Assembly (NCBI RefSeq): GCF_010727325.1
Contig: NZ_AP022565.1
Coordinates: 806,001 to 870,000, forward strand
Origin: Mycolicibacterium alvei
GTDB lineage: Bacteria > Actinomycetota > Actinomycetes > Mycobacteriales > Mycobacteriaceae
DNA length: 64,000 nucleotides
Reading direction: 5' to 3'
Below are positions 25,385-34,866 of the stretch, piece after piece (position 1 is the stretch's first letter; each line of letters begins with the position of its first letter). Made by a program: the position numbers and the translations under genes. The notes under the pieces are model-generated. The model was not told the origin of the DNA, did not search any database, and saw only the letters and a program-made list of their open reading frames with translations.

Positions 25385-25495
25385 ATGGCTATTTCAGCGT
25401 GCCCAGATCAAGTTGTCAACCCCTTATCGGCGCCCGTGTGGGCGTCTGCGCAGCGTGCCCCGGGTGGGGTTCGGTGGACATGGCGGCGGCCATGA
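25385..25495 (+). CDS. Small ORF translationally coupled to tnsA
   Basis: 36 residues, MAISACPDQVVNPLSAP through WTWRRP. It has the best Shine-Dalgarno of the operon (AGAGGAGG four nt before ATG 25385), whereas tnsA has none. Its TGA overlaps the tnsA ATG as ATGA, so tnsA translation probably depends on it. The product may be a coupling leader rather than a functional peptide. Two Cys and C-terminal Trp/Arg are the only features. Confidence 0.6.
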   Translation: MAISACPDQVVNPLSAPVWASAQRAPGGVRWTWRRP

Positions 25496-26274
25496 CCACG
25501 CACCGATCCAAAAAGCCGGCAGCGCTACCCGTCAACGATGCGCCATACACGAAAATCTTGTACGTCGATCCCGATACGGGTCGACGGGTTCGGTCTCGCA
25601 TCGTCGCCGAGGTCGGCCAGGTCCGCTTCGAAGCATCAGCCCCGATCCGAGTCTTCCCCGCCTACCGCGGCAGACGCTCTCATCAAGGCCGGTACTGGTT
25701 TTCGCGATCGTCCTCGCACGTGCATTTCGAATCTCGATTCGAGATGACGGCGCTGATGGTGCTCGATTTTCAGGGTGAGGCGATCGCGGTCAGCTCCAAT
25801 CCGTTCTGGTTGTTGTGGCCGCGGGGCGCCAAACCGGTGCGCCACGCACCGGACTTCTTCGTGCGCCGCCGCGATGGCTCGGTCCTTATCGTCGATGTCA
25901 AACCTGCCGAGCGCATCACCGACAAAGACCGCGAGCAACACGACCTCACACGACAGTGTTGCACTGAAATCGGCTGGGAATACGAGGAGTTCACTTCGAT
26001 CACCACTCCGGTGGAGCGCAATCTTCGCGTGCTGTCGGGATACCATCATCCGCGGTTCGCTCCCGCCGAGAGTGCTCGCACGCTGATCGTGTCACGGGTG
26101 CGGGAGGCCGGAGACCACGGTGTGCGACTGGCCGCCCTGATCGATGCCGCCGGTGCTGCCACCGGCCTACCCGACGATCAGCTGCTGTGCGCGGTCTATC
26201 ACATGTTGTGGACCGCGCAGCTGCACATCGACCTCAACCATCTGCTCGCGTGGAACGCGGTGGTGCGATCATGA
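25492..26274 (+). CDS. tnsA: TnsA-like transposon endonuclease
   Basis: 260 residues from ATG 25492, chosen for the ATGA coupling; an in-frame ATG at 25480 is possible. The nuclease core has ESRFEMTALMVLDF (catalytic Glu), HAPDFFVRR (catalytic Asp) and VLIVDVKP (catalytic Lys), the E-D-K restriction-like arrangement of TnsA. TnsA cuts the 5' strands of the element so that, with TnsB, transposition is cut-and-paste. A helical C-terminal TnsC-binding part follows. The stop overlaps the tnsB start by 4 nt. Confidence 0.85.
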   Translation: MTTHRSKKPAALPVNDAPYTKILYVDPDTGRRVRSRIVAEVGQVRFEASAPIRVFPAYRGRRSHQGRYWFSRSSSHVHFESRFEMTALMVLDFQGEAIAVSSNPFWLLWPRGAKPVRHAPDFFVRRRDGSVLIVDVKPAERITDKDREQHDLTRQCCTEIGWEYEEFTSITTPVERNLRVLSGYHHPRFAPAESARTLIVSRVREAGDHGVRLAALIDAAGAATGLPDDQLLCAVYHMLWTAQLHIDLNHLLAWNAVVRS

Positions 26275-28337
26275 TCGAAATTAAGGTCGGCGACCTCATC
26301 GAATTCCGCTGCCAGACATGGCAGATACGGGACCGAGATGCTGTGGCGCTGCAACTGAAATGTCTCGATGACGGTAGCGAACTCACCCTGCCAACCGCGA
26401 TGGTGACCTCCGACGACACTTTCGTTGGACCCGATGCTGGTGGTCCCAGCGTGGCTGATCAGCGTCTGCTTGACCTGGCGTCACCGCAACGCCGCGCCGA
26501 CGCCGAATTCTGGTACGGGCACATGTTCGAAGTGAAATACGGAATATCCCTGCAAGACCGAGGCATCCTCGCCCCAGTCGAGCCGACATCGACCGTCGCC
26601 GCGCGACTATCGGATAAGCGCCGACAGCTGCGCGACCTCGGTATCACGGTGTCGATGGCGACCATGTGGCGCAAATGGAGCGGATTCAATAGGCGCGGCG
26701 TCGTGGGCTGCATGGATCTGCGCGGAACGCCCGGCCACGTGCGGTTATCCGGCTTCGACCAGCGGATCGAGATAGTCCTCGACGCGGTCCGTACCCACTT
26801 CATCGACAAGTCAACTCCGACAAAGAAACAGGTCATCGAAATCGCAAAACATCGCCTCACCGACGATGGCATTGAGATGCCGAAAAAGACCTCCATGTAC
26901 AAACTGCTCGATAGGCTTGACCGTGGCGAGCACATTACCGGCGATGCCACCGCACGGCGCAGCCACGCCAACAGCCCAGACCGCGCCTTCAGCAAGATTG
27001 TCGCCCTGTTCCCGGGCGAGGAAGTCCAGGTCGACTCCACTCCCCTCGACGCCATGGTGCTCATGGCCGACGGCCATCCCGGCACCGTGGATCTGGCCGC
27101 GGGCATCGATGTCGCCACAGGCACCGTGCTGTGCCCGATACTGCGGGTGAACGCTTGCAAGACCGTCGACGTCATGGAGGTCTGGGCCAATTCGGCAGTA
27201 CCGCAACAGAAGGTACCGGGCTGGAAAGAAAATATGGCGATCGCACGCAGCTATCTACCCGACGTGATGGCTTCGGAGGAGGACCTCGATGCTGCGCTGG
27301 CGGACAAGCCGCTCATCGATGTGCGTGGCCTGGTCGTTGACCGCGGCAAGATCTTCGTCTCGGATACGTTCCTACGCGCTGCAGAAGCCCGCGGTGTCAA
27401 TTATCGTCTGGCACCCCCATACACGCCGACAGCGAAACCACACATCGAGCGACTGCTGAAAACCATTGCCGACGACTTCGTCAGATGGATTCCCGGCTAC
27501 AAGGGACGCTCGGTGAACCATCGTGGCCGCCACCCGGAGAAGGATGCGGTATGGCCGCTTCCGCTGCTGCAGGCGCTGTTAGACCAGTGGGTCATCATGG
27601 TCTACCAGTACCGTCGACACGTCGGCCCACAGACAGCGTTCGCACCCCGAATGCAGCTGTCCCCCAACGCCATATATCGCGCGTTGTCGCAGTCAGCACC
27701 GACACCGGTTCGGATACTGACCCGCGAGGAGTGGATCTGCCTGCACCCATGCGCATTCAGACGAATCAATCGATACGGAATCAACTTCAAGAACTTGACG
27801 TACAACGACGATTCGCCGGAGTTTCACCGTCTGCGCCGACGCAAGTCGCCCAACAAGAAGAAGAACGGACAGTGGGAGGTGCGTTACGACCCCAACAACC
27901 TGTTGCAGATCTGGGTGCATGATGAGTCACTGGACTACGACGAGGACGGTCACCAGACCGTCAAAGACAACGGGTGGATCGAATGCCGTTGGGTTCTCGC
28001 GAAATTTGTGTCAGTCCCGTTCGGTGTCGACATCCTTCGCGCCATAAAAGACGATCTAGGAAACAACATCAGCGACAAGCAGGTTCTCGAGCGCGCCGAG
28101 CATATCCACCGTCAACTCCTCGGCGGCCCTCCAGAACCCCGACGCCGGCCCCTGACCCGCACCGAAACCGTCGCGGCCCGAGCCAACCTGGCACGCCAAG
28201 AGCTACGTGCCGGTCCCCCGGAACCAGACCCGCAACTTGAGTCAGATCAAGCTGAGGCGGCTGCGGAAACGATCACGCCCCCTGCGGCCAGTCGTGTAGA
28301 ACCGATGCGCCCCATGCGCTTGTCGGAAGGGTGGTGA
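26271..28337 (+). CDS. tniA: TnsB/TniA-like DDE transposase
   Basis: 688 residues from ATG 26271 (ATGA overlap with tnsA). The N-terminus carries helix-turn-helix regions (STPTKKQVIEIAKHRL). The RNase H-fold core has Asp in EVQVDSTPLD near residue 255, Asp in LVVDRGKIFVSD near residue 352 and Glu in KPHIERLLKTI near residue 392. A C-terminal domain contacting the TnsC ATPase ends RPMRLSEGW. Binds the transposon ends and joins 3' ends to target. Intact. Confidence 0.92.
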   Translation: MIEIKVGDLIEFRCQTWQIRDRDAVALQLKCLDDGSELTLPTAMVTSDDTFVGPDAGGPSVADQRLLDLASPQRRADAEFWYGHMFEVKYGISLQDRGILAPVEPTSTVAARLSDKRRQLRDLGITVSMATMWRKWSGFNRRGVVGCMDLRGTPGHVRLSGFDQRIEIVLDAVRTHFIDKSTPTKKQVIEIAKHRLTDDGIEMPKKTSMYKLLDRLDRGEHITGDATARRSHANSPDRAFSKIVALFPGEEVQVDSTPLDAMVLMADGHPGTVDLAAGIDVATGTVLCPILRVNACKTVDVMEVWANSAVPQQKVPGWKENMAIARSYLPDVMASEEDLDAALADKPLIDVRGLVVDRGKIFVSDTFLRAAEARGVNYRLAPPYTPTAKPHIERLLKTIADDFVRWIPGYKGRSVNHRGRHPEKDAVWPLPLLQALLDQWVIMVYQYRRHVGPQTAFAPRMQLSPNAIYRALSQSAPTPVRILTREEWICLHPCAFRRINRYGINFKNLTYNDDSPEFHRLRRRKSPNKKKNGQWEVRYDPNNLLQIWVHDESLDYDEDGHQTVKDNGWIECRWVLAKFVSVPFGVDILRAIKDDLGNNISDKQVLERAEHIHRQLLGGPPEPRRRPLTRTETVAARANLARQELRAGPPEPDPQLESDQAEAAAETITPPAASRVEPMRPMRLSEGW

Positions 28338-28341
28338 TCAG

Positions 28342-29346
28342 GTGGCATCGCCGACAACTAGAGACGAGTGGCGCGAGTACTGCATGTATGAGCCGACACC
28401 TGACTCGCAGCGCCCCCGTTTGACCATCGATGAAATCAAAGCCCTCAGTCCGTCAGCCCGTGACGTCTACAACGAGCGTCGTATCGACTACCTCAACGAG
28501 GAGCGGGTGTTTCCCACCCGCGACCTGAACCGAATCCTCAAGCACTCCCATCGGCTTCTGCGCAGGTCGCGGGTGGAGAAATGGGTTGCGCGCCCCGGGA
28601 TTAGGGTCTCGGGCAAACCGAGAACCGGCAAAACCACCGACGTGATGGCTGCCGGCAAGCGCCTGGACGCTGAGCTTCGCCGAGCCAGCGGTAAAGGAAA
28701 CGATCGGTCCTATCTTCCCGTTGTTTACACCACGATCGCAACCGCCACGACCACAAACAAACTTTGGGTCAGGCTCGCCGATTTTGTCGGTGTACGGGAG
28801 CTGCGGGGTAGCAACGCTGATGAGCGACTCGTGGACCTCGCACGACTATTGAAAGGCCTCGGAACGAAGTTCGTCATCCTCGATGACGTCCAGCGTCTGA
28901 ACACCGACCGCGCCGCCGGCGCCGAAGTCGCAGACAACATTAAGACGTTCGCCGAGAATCTCGACGCCACGATGCTGTTCGCCGGCATCTCCTTGGAGAC
29001 GGCGCCGCTGTTCAGCGGCGAGAACGGTGAGCAATGGCGCAAGCGAACACGGGCGGTCAACCTCGCCAACTATGTGCTGTCGAATGAGGCCGATCACAGA
29101 GAGTGGATCGAGCTGGTCGCCTCGCTCGAACGGATCTTGCCGCTGCCGCTGCACGAGGAAGGCCTGCTCGAGAGCAACGCCGACTATCTGTTTCACCGCA
29201 CCGACGGCTCGATCGCGGCGCTCACCGACTTGGTCATCGACGCAGCCACTGACGCCATCGACCTCGGGATGGAGGCCATCACGCTCAAGCTTCTCGACTC
29301 GGTAGCCGTCGACGATGTGGACCTGGAAGCCGCCGATGTCGACTAG
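28342..29346 (+). CDS. tniB: TnsC/TniB-like AAA+ ATPase
   Basis: 334 residues from GTG 28342, 4 nt after tniA. Walker A is SGKPRTGKTT near residue 92 and Walker B is KFVILDDVQRL near residue 177, then a sensor region (TMLFAGISLE). Regulates TniA and connects it to the target selector TniQ. The C-terminus overlaps the tniQ start by 11 nt. Confidence 0.92.
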   Translation: MASPTTRDEWREYCMYEPTPDSQRPRLTIDEIKALSPSARDVYNERRIDYLNEERVFPTRDLNRILKHSHRLLRRSRVEKWVARPGIRVSGKPRTGKTTDVMAAGKRLDAELRRASGKGNDRSYLPVVYTTIATATTTNKLWVRLADFVGVRELRGSNADERLVDLARLLKGLGTKFVILDDVQRLNTDRAAGAEVADNIKTFAENLDATMLFAGISLETAPLFSGENGEQWRKRTRAVNLANYVLSNEADHREWIELVASLERILPLPLHEEGLLESNADYLFHRTDGSIAALTDLVIDAATDAIDLGMEAITLKLLDSVAVDDVDLEAADVD

Positions 29347-30328
29347 CTCTTTCAAGCTCATCGAGCATGATGATTCGGTCCTACCTTTGCTGCGTGGCAG
29401 TGGGCTGCCTGTCCAGATAGCCCCGATGACCAACGAGACGCTGGTCAGCTACCTGCAACGACTTACCGATGGAAACCTGCTGCGGCCGCAGTGGCTTACC
29501 GGACTGTCGCATCAACTGCATTTTGGTGCGACGTTGGCGCACCTGACCGGGCTCTCCGAGAGACATCTGGCATCGGCACTGCCAGAACTGCGTTCAACGG
29601 CGACCGTCGAGAAGTGGCCGCATCTCATCGGACAGGTCTCAGCCTGTGCGGGCACCCGCCCGGCCTGCACGCACTGTGCGGCTGCCCGCACCGGAGATCG
29701 CACGACACTGGTCACCGTGTTCGCCTGCCACCAACAACTCATCTGCCACACTCATCGGCGTTGGATCGGCAGCCCCGACCTCAAATGCACACCAACAGCG
29801 CAATTTTCACTGCACAACTGCCCCGACATCGTCACCGCCAACCTGCAGCACCAACGGTTGATCAAGCAATGGGGACGAGGACCGGTCCGCGCCAGTTTCG
29901 TCGCGGCAGTCCGTTGCTTGTCGCTGTGGGCGAGATGGCCTGTAGTCATGCGTGCGCCCGACATCAGCACACGATGGGCGCGACTGGGAGTCACCCAACA
30001 GGCCCAACCACTGGGACCAGCCGAAGTCGCCGCGTGGTACCCCAACGCCGTCGCAGTAACCCAGATCATCCTGTCGCACCGCCGACACGTCATCACTGCT
30101 GAACTAACGCAGCCACGCATCGTCGCCAGCGCGCTCGCGCAACTGCACGAAGCCATCGCCGGGCTGAGCCCCGGTGGCGCCGCAGACCCGTTCCGCCAGG
30201 CAATCTTCGCCGAGCTGCTCGAACCCGGCTGCGAAGCCGAAGGCCAACCCCCATTGGCACCAGACGACTTTCGACCGCACCGCCCCCACAGCGGGAATCT
30301 CTCTTTGGCCCGTCCGAACCCGCACTGA
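29336..30328 (+). CDS. tniQ: TniQ/TnsD-like target-site selector
   Basis: 330 residues from ATG 29336. The TniQ N-terminus is recognisable: LPVQIAPMTNETLVSYLQRL, then a zinc-binding cluster CAGTRPACTHCAA followed by FACHQQLICHTHRRW. TniQ recognises the target (directly, or with a CRISPR effector in CAST elements). No CRISPR-Cas gene is nearby, so targeting is presumably by DNA sequence. Full operon order tnsA-tniA-tniB-tniQ. Confidence 0.88.
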   Translation: MSTSSFKLIEHDDSVLPLLRGSGLPVQIAPMTNETLVSYLQRLTDGNLLRPQWLTGLSHQLHFGATLAHLTGLSERHLASALPELRSTATVEKWPHLIGQVSACAGTRPACTHCAAARTGDRTTLVTVFACHQQLICHTHRRWIGSPDLKCTPTAQFSLHNCPDIVTANLQHQRLIKQWGRGPVRASFVAAVRCLSLWARWPVVMRAPDISTRWARLGVTQQAQPLGPAEVAAWYPNAVAVTQIILSHRRHVITAELTQPRIVASALAQLHEAIAGLSPGGAADPFRQAIFAELLEPGCEAEGQPPLAPDDFRPHRPHSGNLSLARPNPH

Positions 30329-30420
30329 GTCCAAGAGATCAAGGAGATTCGGCGAGCATAGCCCCACGGATTGTCACCGCTCGGGGTGATCACGCGGTCC
30401 CCTGGTCGCAGGCTCACTCG

Positions 30421-30621
30421 CTAGATGGCCGCGGTATCGAGCCGCCGCGGGCGCGGGCCGCGTAGGCCGGCCACCAGGTCGGTGAGCGACATCTGCTTGT
30501 CCGGTACTCGCATGTTGTTGCGCAACGTATCCGGCGCTCTCACCTTTCCGCGGTCATCCCGGGTAGCGGGAAAATTGTCTACCACCGCTCGACATGCGTC
30601 CCGGCTATCTGTCACTGTCAT
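30421..30621 (-). CDS. Short hypothetical protein
   Basis: 66 residues from ATG 30621, convergent with tniQ. MTVTDSRDACRAVVDNFPAT, then MRVPDKQMSLTDLVAGLRGPRPRR has plausible composition, but no family was recognised and no ribosome site is obvious. It could be a fragment. The rest of 30622-30998 has no supported gene. Confidence 0.3.
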   Translation of the reverse strand: MTVTDSRDACRAVVDNFPATRDDRGKVRAPDTLRNNMRVPDKQMSLTDLVAGLRGPRPRRLDTAAI

Positions 30622-30998
30622 GTCATCCTGGAAAAGGGCCGAACTCGGTGCACGAATCCGCGAAATGATGAGAGTCGCACTGGATCTGACAGCTCGGGTC
30701 GGCGACGTGAGATCTGCTGCATCCGAGCGTTCTAGTGGCAGGCGCGCACGAACAGTCGAGCGTCGACGTCGGGTCGACGATTATGTGACGCGATGCGCGC
30801 GACAAACCGGTTACGAGGAGTATCGTGAATGGGGCTCAGGAGTGGCTTTTCGGAAGAGTCGACCGTCAGAGGTGGAGAGTCGACCGCGCACGACGATGAA
30901 TATCGACCCAGACGTTCCTCAAGTGCCCTCCTGAGCCTTTAATGGCTGCCCGGCCGGGGAGCCGCAGAGAGACTCGCAGGATCAACACGCTGGAGATC

Positions 30999-32567
30999 AT
31001 GACCATCACCCTCCCCAGCGGGCAACCCAACGAGCGATTCATACGGTACGTGCGGCCACCAGTCAGGGACGACGATGACCACCCCCCGCTGTTCCCGCTT
31101 CGCCCCGCGACGCGCAAGTTGCGACTGGGCATCGACGTCACCACAGTGCCGACTCCCCCGGACGGACTCCTGGCTGGTTACCTAACACGAGACGAGATCG
31201 ACGTCCAGCTTCTGCTTCCGGAAGACCAGGAAGTGCCCAGCACGTGGGCCGCCCTGTTGCCCACGGCGACGACAGTGCGAGTTGGGTTCACTGCTGTTCC
31301 TGAGAGCTGGCCGATGGTGTTGGCCTTCAGCGTGGGGTTCGCTGCTGACAGCGAGACGCGACGCACCCGGGGAACGGCAGAGTTCTTCCCCGCGTATCAG
31401 CTCGCCGACGCGCAAGCAGCACCTGCCAGCGCGCAGCCGCTGAACTTGTCGCAGCGGCACCACGCGGCTGCCTACGCCACGGTGGCCGCGAAGGTCGACA
31501 TAGACGTCATCGTTACCAACGCACCGACCGCGGGCCGGCCTGACGTTGCAGATAACGACCTGGTCGTGGCAGTCACTCCGGATGACGCGGTGGCATTGAT
31601 CGGACTCCATCTGCGCATGACAGCCAACCCCGTTGTCGGGGTGCAGCGGGGAGCACTCGCCGGCGATGTTGGATCGTGGGAGACGACATTGACCACCAGA
31701 ACCATCGAGAACCTCTACAACTGGGGCTTGGTGTCGCACATGCGCTACTTCGAGATCTTCCAGGCACTCGCCGCTCGGGAGTCGGACAGCGCAACCGTAA
31801 CGGCGCTCAAGTCGATCCGTGTGCGCCTGACTCGCGCAGCCCGTGCACTCGACCACATGCTCGCGGCGCTCTCCAACCCGCTGAACAACCACCACGAGGC
31901 CGACGTAATCGAGACCGCCGCCGAGGCTTTCGACCGGGAACTGCTCTACCTCGCCGCGGCCTTCGATATCTACGGGCGTCGGTACCCTCTCCTCATCGAT
32001 CCCACGCGTGACCCGAAGAACTTTCGCCAGTCTTTGGACGGAAAGGGCTACATCAGGGACCACGTGGAGAAGGAATACGACGCCGGCCTGCTCGTCGATG
32101 TTCAACGGCTGCACGTCTATGCGACGGTGTGCAAGGTGCTCCGCAATCACATCCACGACGGCATCCTGCCCGTCAACCAGCATCTCGGGCGCAGTTACGG
32201 CAGCACCAGGAACATCGCACTGAACCTGGACGCGATGCCTGAACTGCTACCTGGCAGCACCGCGGTGGATACCAGGTTGACCCAGGCTCACTACGACTCG
32301 CTCGGTGCGTGGCAAGCCGACCCCGCCGACGCTTTCGCCACCACGATGAAGGTCGCCGACCTCGCCACAGCGGGGGTCACGCTCTTGGTCTCCGGACTGC
32401 AGCTCATCGAGGAGTTCACGAAGGTGATTCTGCGGAACGAGCCGCAGACAGCGGCCGCACCCAGCCCGCTGCTCGGTTGCCTCACTGCACCGCCGGAGTG
32501 GAGCGAACCCCCGCTGCACGAACGCGCGGTGCTTTACGGAGCGCTGTTCGGCTACCACCCCGTCTGA
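30999..32567 (+). CDS. Large hypothetical protein in defence island
   Basis: 522 residues from ATG 30999, with GGAG four nt upstream; ATG 30942 is possible but adds an Arg-rich, unlikely N-terminus. Not recognised. An N-terminal beta-rich part (RLGIDVTTVPTPP, DIDVIVTNAPTAG) is followed by helical segments: SHMRYFEIFQALAARESDSA, RLTRAARALDHMLAALSNPL, DRELLYLAAAFDIYGRRYPL. No nuclease, helicase or membrane motif was found. It lies between the transposition operon and the next unknown gene, so a cargo role is likely. Confidence 0.65.
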   Translation: MTITLPSGQPNERFIRYVRPPVRDDDDHPPLFPLRPATRKLRLGIDVTTVPTPPDGLLAGYLTRDEIDVQLLLPEDQEVPSTWAALLPTATTVRVGFTAVPESWPMVLAFSVGFAADSETRRTRGTAEFFPAYQLADAQAAPASAQPLNLSQRHHAAAYATVAAKVDIDVIVTNAPTAGRPDVADNDLVVAVTPDDAVALIGLHLRMTANPVVGVQRGALAGDVGSWETTLTTRTIENLYNWGLVSHMRYFEIFQALAARESDSATVTALKSIRVRLTRAARALDHMLAALSNPLNNHHEADVIETAAEAFDRELLYLAAAFDIYGRRYPLLIDPTRDPKNFRQSLDGKGYIRDHVEKEYDAGLLVDVQRLHVYATVCKVLRNHIHDGILPVNQHLGRSYGSTRNIALNLDAMPELLPGSTAVDTRLTQAHYDSLGAWQADPADAFATTMKVADLATAGVTLLVSGLQLIEEFTKVILRNEPQTAAAPSPLLGCLTAPPEWSEPPLHERAVLYGALFGYHPV

Positions 32568-32710
32568 CACGACGCAGCCGCCAGTGGTTCGGGCATGTCG
32601 ACCGGAAACCACGCCGAGACTGACCACCAACGGTCATCAGCGGGATCCCGGTGGAGGTCGATGAACTCCAAGGTTCCGGCGCCGCCACCGTCGGTTCCTC
32701 ACGCGGCCCG

Positions 32711-34585
32711 TTAGGGTCGTATCAGCGCGTCCAGCTCTGCGGCGGCTGTGACCATGTGCTGCGGACACGGGCGGTACGGGGAACCGGACGCCTCCAGGTA
32801 CTGCTGCAGCGGCATCACCCCCACCTGCCGCCAGGCCCGGATAAGGTTGGCCACCTCAACCAGTGGAGTCTCGGCCATGCCCTCCAGCAACATGAGATCA
32901 GAGATCGAGACGACAGCGGGCGCTAGCATCCTGCCCCCGTACGCTGCCATCATCTCGCGAGCGCAGAACCCGACGAGCATCATCGACATCGGAGTACCTG
33001 GAAGTCCCACGTCGGGCACGACGACGAAGGGCGCGAACGTCGTGTCCGCGAACGATACTCCGCCCCAGCCACTTTCGGTCACGTGGTCGATCACGGACTC
33101 GAACTGACGAGCCTTCTTGCTCGTCAGGAACGCTTCGAGGTTGGAGGCGAACTCCTCGCCACTGCCCCATCCCTCCGCCAGCGGTTGCCTCAGAGGGCGG
33201 TGCGTCGCGTCGATAAGCCAGGTAAACCGATTGTTGGTCGGCAGAATCCAATCACACGCCTTCGGTTGCTGGCCCCTCTTGGCAGGCCATGCGGCCTGCA
33301 TCTCATCCTCGCCGACGATGGAGCCGAACACTGCACTGTTCGCAGCGATGCGGCCGACGATGCGGCCGACGATCTGCTCGAACTGGTGCTTGACCGCATC
33401 CTGAAACTGCTTCGCCCGCTCCGGCTTTCCCTGGTCTACGAAGCCCTGCTGAACATCGAACTCGGGGGCGTTCCCGAAAAACCGGTCCATGCCCCACTGA
33501 GCTCGAAGCGCGAGCACTGCGCCGTCGCAAAGATCGAGGAACGGGAACCGCGTGAACGTGTACCGCTGTGCTCGCACGTCGCCGCGCTCCCGATCCTGCC
33601 GCGACATAGCGCGGAACTCGTCGAGGTCGCGGACCATGTTCCGCTTGATGTACTGCACCACTCCATCACTGACACCGTGCTCGTGGAGTGTGCCCAGGTC
33701 GAATCGTGCGCGCCCTGTCCGGAGCACCGACATGATGACGTCGCCCGCCTGCAGGAACTCGTCCATGCTGATCCCCGTGGCTTCACGGAAAGTGTCGGCG
33801 GGGGTCGCACCGAGCTGGTCTCCCACCTTCTGCGCCCAGGGCTGGTACCAGAACTCGTGGGTCATGCACTTCATGTGCTCGGGTAACCGAGAGGCGTTGA
33901 ACATCATCGACGCAGCTTCATCGACCGCCACCTCGTTGGCGAACCCTATGAGCTCGTCCTCCGACATGGCCCGCATCTCAGCGTCCATCTGGCGCATGTC
34001 CATTGCGTTGAACCGAGCTGCCCTGCCACTCGGGGCGTCGTGGTCCTCGTTCACCGACAACAGCAGTTGAAGCAGGGCATCGTCGTCCTCGATACCGAGC
34101 CGGCGCCCCTCGCCAGCTTCGATGATCTCCCGCATGAGCCGGATCATCGTCTGCGGCGGCGCCAACCGATGCCCCGCCGCGAGCTGCTGCCGCACCGGCT
34201 CGTACCACTGCGAATCCACGATGCGCATCGCCTCGACCGGCAACGTCTCCGCACTGCTGAGCATCGCAGCGTCGAGTTCGGCTTGCATCTCACCCAGCGC
34301 TACCAGCACCGCTGTGCTGTCGATACCCGAGAGCAGCTCAAGGCGTTGATCCCGATCGAGCGGCTCCAAGCCCACTGCTGTTGCGGTGATCGCGTGCCGC
34401 GCCATCCCGCGCATCGCCTCCACGACACGCTGCATCCCGGGCGGAAGATCACTCATGTCGGGCAGCTCCATCGCTGTGGGTTGAACGGCCGGCGTGTGTG
34501 AAGGCATGGCTGTACTGCTGCCCGGTCGTCTTGTCCGCTTCGCGATGCGCCGGTGTCGTCGTGCGCGCTTCTGCTGCTTCCCCAT
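32711..34585 (-). CDS. Large hypothetical protein, downstream of DISARM terminator
   Basis: 624 residues from ATG 34585. The basic N-terminal tail (MGKQQKRARRHRRIAKRTRR) is DNA- or RNA-binding-like; a long helical, Met-rich middle and a mixed C-terminal domain (DWILPTNNRFTWLIDATHRP, FAPFVVVPDVGLP) follow. Not recognised. Convergent with the 30999 gene. The hairpin at 34668-34697 separates it from drmC, so it is an independent unit. A nuclease or sensor role in defence is conceivable but has no motif support. Confidence 0.65.
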   Translation of the reverse strand: MGKQQKRARRHRRIAKRTRRPGSSTAMPSHTPAVQPTAMELPDMSDLPPGMQRVVEAMRGMARHAITATAVGLEPLDRDQRLELLSGIDSTAVLVALGEMQAELDAAMLSSAETLPVEAMRIVDSQWYEPVRQQLAAGHRLAPPQTMIRLMREIIEAGEGRRLGIEDDDALLQLLLSVNEDHDAPSGRAARFNAMDMRQMDAEMRAMSEDELIGFANEVAVDEAASMMFNASRLPEHMKCMTHEFWYQPWAQKVGDQLGATPADTFREATGISMDEFLQAGDVIMSVLRTGRARFDLGTLHEHGVSDGVVQYIKRNMVRDLDEFRAMSRQDRERGDVRAQRYTFTRFPFLDLCDGAVLALRAQWGMDRFFGNAPEFDVQQGFVDQGKPERAKQFQDAVKHQFEQIVGRIVGRIAANSAVFGSIVGEDEMQAAWPAKRGQQPKACDWILPTNNRFTWLIDATHRPLRQPLAEGWGSGEEFASNLEAFLTSKKARQFESVIDHVTESGWGGVSFADTTFAPFVVVPDVGLPGTPMSMMLVGFCAREMMAAYGGRMLAPAVVSISDLMLLEGMAETPLVEVANLIRAWRQVGVMPLQQYLEASGSPYRPCPQHMVTAAAELDALIRP

Positions 34586-34667
34586 GACCGTTGATATTCG
34601 CACCTAGGACCGACATCTCCGCTCCGCTGGGACGTGCTAGGTCCCGCTCCACCACGAACACAGAGAA

Positions 34668-34697
34668 CAGCCCCGGCATCGATCGATGCCGGGGCTG
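34668..34697 (-). terminator. Terminator hairpin after the DISARM operon
   Basis: A perfect 15-bp-arm inverted repeat (CAGCCCCGGCATCGA and its complement) with no extra loop, 170 nt past the drmC stop. GC-rich and in the right place to end the drmA-drmB-drmC transcript. Confidence 0.7.
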
Positions 34698-34866
34698 CTG
34701 CGTTCCTCCGCGCGGTCAGGTCACCCTGCGCTGCTCACCAACTCGTATAACCCGGGCCCGGTCGTCGCCGCCGTGCCCGGATCCAGCAGCACCGCGCATT
34801 TTCACACCCCGTCGAGGAGAGAGACACATTGTTGTAAACGTTGTACCCTCTCGATGAATCGCAGTG

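Noticed and set aside
30657..30700. TCCGCGAAATGATGAGAGT as another copy of the element repeat
   Set aside because: Only one box matches loosely and there is no array; could be chance.
30425..30934. 169-residue plus-strand frame
   Set aside because: Arg/Ser-rich, no ribosome site, overlaps the better-looking minus-strand ORF; treated as non-coding.
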